Program-made: the position numbers and the translations under genes
Assembly (NCBI GenBank): GCA_937868675.1
Contig: CALMNJ010000324.1
Span: forward strand, 1-10,173
DNA: 10,173 nt
Direction of reading: 5' to 3'
DNA from: an uncultured Bacteroidota bacterium
GTDB taxonomy: Bacteria; Bacteroidota; Bacteroidia; B-17B0; Aurantibacillaceae
Shown: piece by piece, positions 6,950 to 10,173 of the stretch
Numbering within the stretch: the stretch's first letter is position 1
Layout of the letters: each line of letters begins with the position of its first letter
Notes under the pieces: generated by a model
What the model was told of the DNA's origin: nothing
The model's database searches: none
What the model saw: only the letters and a program-made list of their open reading frames with translations

Positions 6950-7146
6950 CTCTTCCACTCTACAGTGGTTTCATTCAGGCAATCGGGGCATTTCATGCGA
7001 CCTTTTATTTTTTTGTTCCTGAAAATAACCATCAGGGCATCGCTTACTGTTATGGGTGATTGGCGCATTACACCACGGCATCGCGGGCAATTCACCAGGC
7101 ATTCATCAGTTCGTTCCACAAACTGGTCTATGTTTAAAACGGACAT
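6946..7146 (-). CDS. Small four-cysteine protein, putative zinc ribbon
   Basis: A 66-residue protein with two CxxC knuckles, C20-PR-C23 and C53-PD-C56, separated by 29 residues. This is the layout of a Cys4 zinc ribbon. A fifth cysteine, Cys16, precedes the first knuckle. The part between them (PITVSDALMVIFRNKKIKG) is basic and could form a helix. There is no signal peptide or membrane segment, so it is probably cytosolic. I do not recognise the family. ATG 7146 is used; TTG 7152 would add two residues but lies in a possible promoter box. It stands on the same strand between the histidine kinase (71 bases upstream) and the response regulator (66 bases downstream), so a link with that signalling pair is plausible but unproven. 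The spaced cysteine pairs in a compact frame argue that it is a real gene. Confidence 0.68.
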   Translation of the reverse strand: MSVLNIDQFVERTDECLVNCPRCRGVMRQSPITVSDALMVIFRNKKIKGRMKCPDCLNETTVEWKR

Positions 7147-7149
7147 GAC

Positions 7150-7157
7150 CAAAATTA
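7150..7157 (-). promoter_or_regulatory. Possible -7 element before the zinc-ribbon gene
   Basis: The - strand reads TAATTTTG, a TAnnTTTG match, only three bases before ATG 7146. A start a few bases past it would fall on or inside the ATG, so the transcript would be leaderless or the box is chance in A/T-rich DNA. No -33 TTTG is seen. Confidence 0.25.
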
Positions 7158-7217
7158 ATTTTACCTTAATTATTTCGTTTTAAAATGTGACGAATTCATT
7201 AAATCTTGTGATAAAGC

Positions 7218-9200
7218 CTACTCCCTTTTTCGTGCCGCACTGTCCTTAAAATTTATTCTAAACTCAGCCCCTGCCTGGTATTCATATCTGGCCTCGCCCA
7301 TCAGCTGCCCCGCGAGTCCTTTAATTAAACGCAAGCCGAGCGATCCGGCATTATTAAAATCCACACTGCCTTTCATTCCCGGACCATCATCTTTATAAAT
7401 TAATACATAATCTCCCTGGCCATTCCCCGTTAAACTGATTTCAATAAAACCTGTTTTTCCTTTCGACGTTGCGTATTTGTATGAGTTGGTGAGAAGTTCG
7501 TTTAGTATTAAACCCAGCGGCACCGCGGTGTCAATATCAAAATCTGTATCGGGCAACGACAGTTTCACATCCATTTTATAATCGCCGTTTTCAAATACCT
7601 CCTTTACCTGTGTTACCAGATTTTTAACGAACGAAGAAAAATGAATAGTGCTAAGATTATCGTTTTGGTAAAGGCTCTGATGAATGAGCGAGATGCTTCT
7701 AACACGGCTCTGCCCCTCATCAAACGCTGCCCGAGATCCTTCTTCAGTGAGCTCCTCCTTTTGCAATTCCAGCAACCCTGAAATTACCTGCAGGTTGTTT
7801 TTTACGCGGTGATGAATTTCCTTCAGCAACAATTCGCGTTCGGCGAGTGAGTCGCGCAGTTTTACCGCATTTTCCTCAATCACCACATTTTTCTGTTCCA
7901 GTTTGTTATAGGCTGCTGCCAGTGCATCGCCCGCCTTCTTTTTGGTACGATACCTGAAGTACAAAAGCAAAGCGGTTATCAACGTAAGCGTCAGAATACC
8001 ATACAGGATGAGTTTTTGCTTTGTTTCTTCCTGCCCGCGAAGCAAATTTTCTTTTTCAGTGGCCAATTGCTGCTGATACCGGCGTTTGTTGTATTCGTAA
8101 CGAAGGGCTTCTTCGGTTTGTTTTTTAATGGAAGCAGCGTTCATCACCGAATCGGAATAGGCTTTATAAAGTTTATAACTTTCGAGGGCATTTGGCGCAT
8201 CTCCTTTTTTTTCATACAACTCGGCCCTAAGCTGGTAAAGCAGCAACTGCTCGAAGTTTTGACGTGTGGGGCCACAAAAACGCAAGCCTTCCTCAATATA
8301 ATACAACCCTTTATCACACTGCCCTTTATTCAGATATATTTTTGCGATGTCGTGGTTTACCTGTCTGAGTGCATACAATTTGTTTACCTGAAGCGTTGCC
8401 TCGCGTGTCAGAAGAAGGTATTTAAGCGCCGAATCGTTTTGGTTTTGTTTGCTAAAAATAAGTGGCAGGGTGCCATACACATACGATACACCTTCAAGCG
8501 AACCAATACTTCGATAATAGTATAACGAACTATCGAGATCGGCGCGGGCCTGCTTTAATTTATTTTGAACAATGAGAGCCGAACCTGTGTTGAGGTAACC
8601 GCGCCCGCTGCGAAAAGCATTGTGCCGGCGCAGTTGTATATCCAGTGCCTTACGGTAATAATTGTAAGCGGTGTTGCCATCGCCCTGATTGTAATAAATG
8701 CCTCCAATGGTATTGCTGACTTCGCCGGTTCGCACCGTGTCGCCAGCCTGCTCGCTGTAATTCAGCGATTCAAAATAGTTTTTAAGGGCCTTATCATAAT
8801 CACCGCGGTAATGGTCGCAGCGCCCCATCACAAAACGGATATCGCCCAACAATAAATTACTGGTTATGCTTGTGCTAAGAGTGGCCAGACTATCAACGCA
8901 AGCTGCACTTTCGGTGTAACGGCCCTGCGACCACAAGGCCTTGGCATAAGCCAGCATAGCTGAAGGATACCATTCGGGGCGGCTGCCTGGCCGGGTAAAC
9001 CGCATGAGTTGCAGGGCAAGGGCTTCGGCTTTATTCGCAGCGGTGTCGTTTAGCTGCTCGCAAACAAGCAGGTTTTGTTTGAGGTAAGAACTGGTATCAA
9101 ATGCGTAGGATTTGGTGTAAGGTTGTTGCGCCAGCTGAGTTAAAGGCCACAGTAGGGTTAAAATGCAAGCAGGTACCAGAACAGTCTTTTTACACCACAT
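7218..9200 (-). CDS. Sensor histidine kinase: periplasmic TPR region, HisKA_2 and HATPase domains
   Basis: A 660-residue membrane sensor kinase. Residues 1-25 are a signal peptide (KK, hydrophobic core, QLAQ). Residues about 80-350 are TPR-like helical repeats, for example GEVSNTIGGIYYNQGDGNTA and AELYEKKGDAPNALESYKLY, expected in the periplasm. A charged helix (about 355-395) precedes one membrane span at about 397-415. A cytosolic coiled coil then leads to the HisKA_2 box EIHHRVKNNLQ, with His464 the likely phospho-acceptor (His463 is adjacent). The ATPase domain has the N-box NELLTNSYKYA (Asn567, Asn572), DDGPGM (604-609) and GSLGLRLI (from Gly619). It should phosphorylate the LytTR regulator encoded downstream. 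TPR sensors of this kind are common in Bacteroidota; the ligand is unknown. ATG 9200 gives the signal peptide. A near-consensus TATTTTTA box lies four bases upstream, too weak to call. Confidence 0.94.
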   Translation of the reverse strand: MWCKKTVLVPACILTLLWPLTQLAQQPYTKSYAFDTSSYLKQNLLVCEQLNDTAANKAEALALQLMRFTRPGSRPEWYPSAMLAYAKALWSQGRYTESAACVDSLATLSTSITSNLLLGDIRFVMGRCDHYRGDYDKALKNYFESLNYSEQAGDTVRTGEVSNTIGGIYYNQGDGNTAYNYYRKALDIQLRRHNAFRSGRGYLNTGSALIVQNKLKQARADLDSSLYYYRSIGSLEGVSYVYGTLPLIFSKQNQNDSALKYLLLTREATLQVNKLYALRQVNHDIAKIYLNKGQCDKGLYYIEEGLRFCGPTRQNFEQLLLYQLRAELYEKKGDAPNALESYKLYKAYSDSVMNAASIKKQTEEALRYEYNKRRYQQQLATEKENLLRGQEETKQKLILYGILTLTLITALLLYFRYRTKKKAGDALAAAYNKLEQKNVVIEENAVKLRDSLAERELLLKEIHHRVKNNLQVISGLLELQKEELTEEGSRAAFDEGQSRVRSISLIHQSLYQNDNLSTIHFSSFVKNLVTQVKEVFENGDYKMDVKLSLPDTDFDIDTAVPLGLILNELLTNSYKYATSKGKTGFIEISLTGNGQGDYVLIYKDDGPGMKGSVDFNNAGSLGLRLIKGLAGQLMGEARYEYQAGAEFRINFKDSAARKRE

Positions 9201-9301
9201 AGGGTAAAAATAGGAATAATGGACGATAAAAAAGTTAGAAGGTTTGAGGCGTTGCGTGAAATATTAAGGCCTGGTGTTATGCCGGAAACATCTTTACCTA
9301 T

Positions 9302-9910
9302 TTATTGATTAGGTCTTTGCCTTTCGGTCATCATTTTTTTGAGTTTAGGCTCTACCATCTTCCAATCCTCGTCCAGAATACTGTAATAGGCAATGCTTCG
9401 TTTTTCTCCATTTCGGATAATCACATTTCTTTGAATCCCTTCGAAGGTAGCGCCAATGCGTTCAATGGTCTGTCGCGATCGAAGGTTCTTATCCCAGGCT
9501 ATGAGTTGTACCCTTACGGTATTAAGCACTTCAAAACAATATTTTAGCAACAACCACTTGCATTCTTCGTTGTATCCCTTGCCCCAATAATCAGGCAGAT
9601 ACCACGTGTAGCCAATTTCAAGGTTGCGGTGTTCGGGATTTATCTGCAAAAAACGTGTAGAGCCAATCAATTTTCCGGTGGCTTTATTTACGACTACAAA
9701 TGGGTATTGTTCGCCCTTGTCGCGTTTCTGAAGAGCCTCGTTAAGTGCATTGCGCAGCAAGGCTGGCTGAGTTCCGTTTACGGGCATATAAGTCCAAATA
9801 AGCGGATGTTTGCTTACTGCTATCAATTCATCAAAATACTCTTCATTTAGTGGAAGCAACTTTAGCTTTTCGCCATCAAGTTGTATGGGTAGGTTAATCC
9901 AGGTGTTCAT
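9302..9910 (-). CDS. GNAT-family N-acetyltransferase, RimJ/RimL type
   Basis: A 202-residue acetyltransferase of the RimJ/RimL-like (Acetyltransf_3) group, which uses acetyl-CoA to acetylate amines, from protein N-termini to small molecules. The early strand GEKLKLLPLNEEYFDELI is typical of the group. LIGSTRFLQINPEHRNLEIGY (81-101) is the central sheet. The acetyl-CoA pyrophosphate loop is DYWGKGYNEE with Gly110 and Gly112, followed by the helix ending at about residue 129. LIAWDKNLRSRQTIERIGAT (136-155) carries the conserved Asn142 and Ser145 near the cofactor. The basic tail (KLKKMMTERQR) is unassigned. There is no signal peptide, so it is cytosolic. ATG 9910 gives a normal start. Gaps of 143 and 101 bases flank it, so it is probably its own unit. 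The substrate cannot be told from sequence; ribosomal-protein acetylation is only one possibility. Confidence 0.92.
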   Translation of the reverse strand: MNTWINLPIQLDGEKLKLLPLNEEYFDELIAVSKHPLIWTYMPVNGTQPALLRNALNEALQKRDKGEQYPFVVVNKATGKLIGSTRFLQINPEHRNLEIGYTWYLPDYWGKGYNEECKWLLLKYCFEVLNTVRVQLIAWDKNLRSRQTIERIGATFEGIQRNVIIRNGEKRSIAYYSILDEDWKMVEPKLKKMMTERQRPNQ

Positions 9911-10053
9911 TTACAGACTACTGGCGCAAGATAAAACAGAAATTTGAGATGGTGGTTATGTGAATGTTACCTGATGAAAGGAAAAAATGCAGAAAATGCC
10001 CTGAAAAATTTTTGTGTTGTAAAAAACCACGCGCCGTCAGATAATCAGTTCCT
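9911..10053. other. Intergenic region upstream of the acetyltransferase gene
   Basis: These 143 bases hold no supported gene. On the - strand a degenerate box, TATCTTGC (9933 down to 9926), lies 15 bases before ATG 9910 and could be part of the acetyltransferase promoter, but it departs from TAnnTTTG at two positions. A T run follows a GC-rich patch downstream of the partial gene, without a convincing stem. Confidence 0.4.
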
Positions 10054-10173
10054 TTATTCTTTCTTCTGTTCAATGTTTTTAAAAAGCAGTGCGTGCTGTT
10101 TTTTAAAAATACTTTTCATGATGGGTTTAAGAGGCAACGGCGATTTAAAACTGATTTCCTCGTCTATAAGTGT
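10054..10173 (-). CDS. C-terminal end of a probable SRPBCC-like protein (5' end outside window)
   Basis: On the - strand the frame is open from the right edge for 39 residues to the TAA stop at 10056-10054. The residues DEEISFKSPLPL, a short PIMKSIF helix and KKQHALLFKNIEQKK resemble the last strand and C-terminal helix of Bacteroidota SRPBCC (START-like) proteins, where a D.I.F..PL strand leads into a helix with basic residues and a final LF..I. SRPBCC proteins form a hydrophobic cavity that binds small ligands. The resemblance is from memory and the fragment is short, so the family is tentative; that it is the end of a real gene is more secure. It lies upstream of the acetyltransferase gene on the same strand. 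Confidence 0.45.
   Translation of the reverse strand, partial: TLIDEEISFKSPLPLKPIMKSIFKKQHALLFKNIEQKKE

Noticed and set aside
8016..8525. Open + strand frame (169 codons) opposite the kinase TPR region
   Set aside because: Antisense shadow of a clear coding region. Its hydrophobic look comes from reverse-complemented charged and helical codons.
10012..10042. Possible terminator after the partial right-edge gene (GC-rich patch followed by a T run on the - strand)
   Set aside because: The best stem I can draw is ACG/CGT, three base pairs, too weak to call.

Overview
The window looks like chromosomal DNA of a Bacteroidota species, roughly mid-40s % G+C by eye. Three signs point there. Several genes are preceded by TAnnTTTG boxes, the Bacteroidota -7 promoter element, and there are no clear Shine-Dalgarno sites. 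IspG is the long three-domain type. A TPR histidine kinase stands next to a LytTR response regulator. I cannot place it below phylum level.

Layout: positions 1-2743 read on the + strand and everything from 2794 to the right edge reads on the - strand. On the + side are the end of one small haem c protein, a complete paralogous haem c lipoprotein directly behind it, and then htpG (Hsp90) with its own promoter. A strong hairpin terminator ends htpG. Its U-tract contains the stop codon of the convergent alkB-like gene.

On the - strand, in transcription order from the right edge, the genes are: the C-terminal end of a probable SRPBCC-like protein, a RimJ/RimL-type GNAT acetyltransferase, a periplasmic-TPR HisKA_2 histidine kinase, a 66-residue four-cysteine putative zinc ribbon, a LytTR response regulator, a beta-carbonic anhydrase, three-domain IspG (MEP isoprenoid pathway) and the AlkB-like Fe(II)/2-oxoglutarate dioxygenase. 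IspG and AlkB are 11 bases apart and probably cotranscribed. Kinase, zinc ribbon and regulator probably form a signalling cluster. Carbonic anhydrase and ispG each appear to have their own promoter.

Most of the window is ordinary housekeeping and signalling. I saw no mobile element, CRISPR array, tRNA or rRNA, and no gene-free stretch over 300 bases. The points most worth a second look are the haem c pair with different haem-binding spacings (CX2CH and CX4CH) and the small Cys4 protein between the kinase and the regulator. I see no convincing evidence of a wholly new system.
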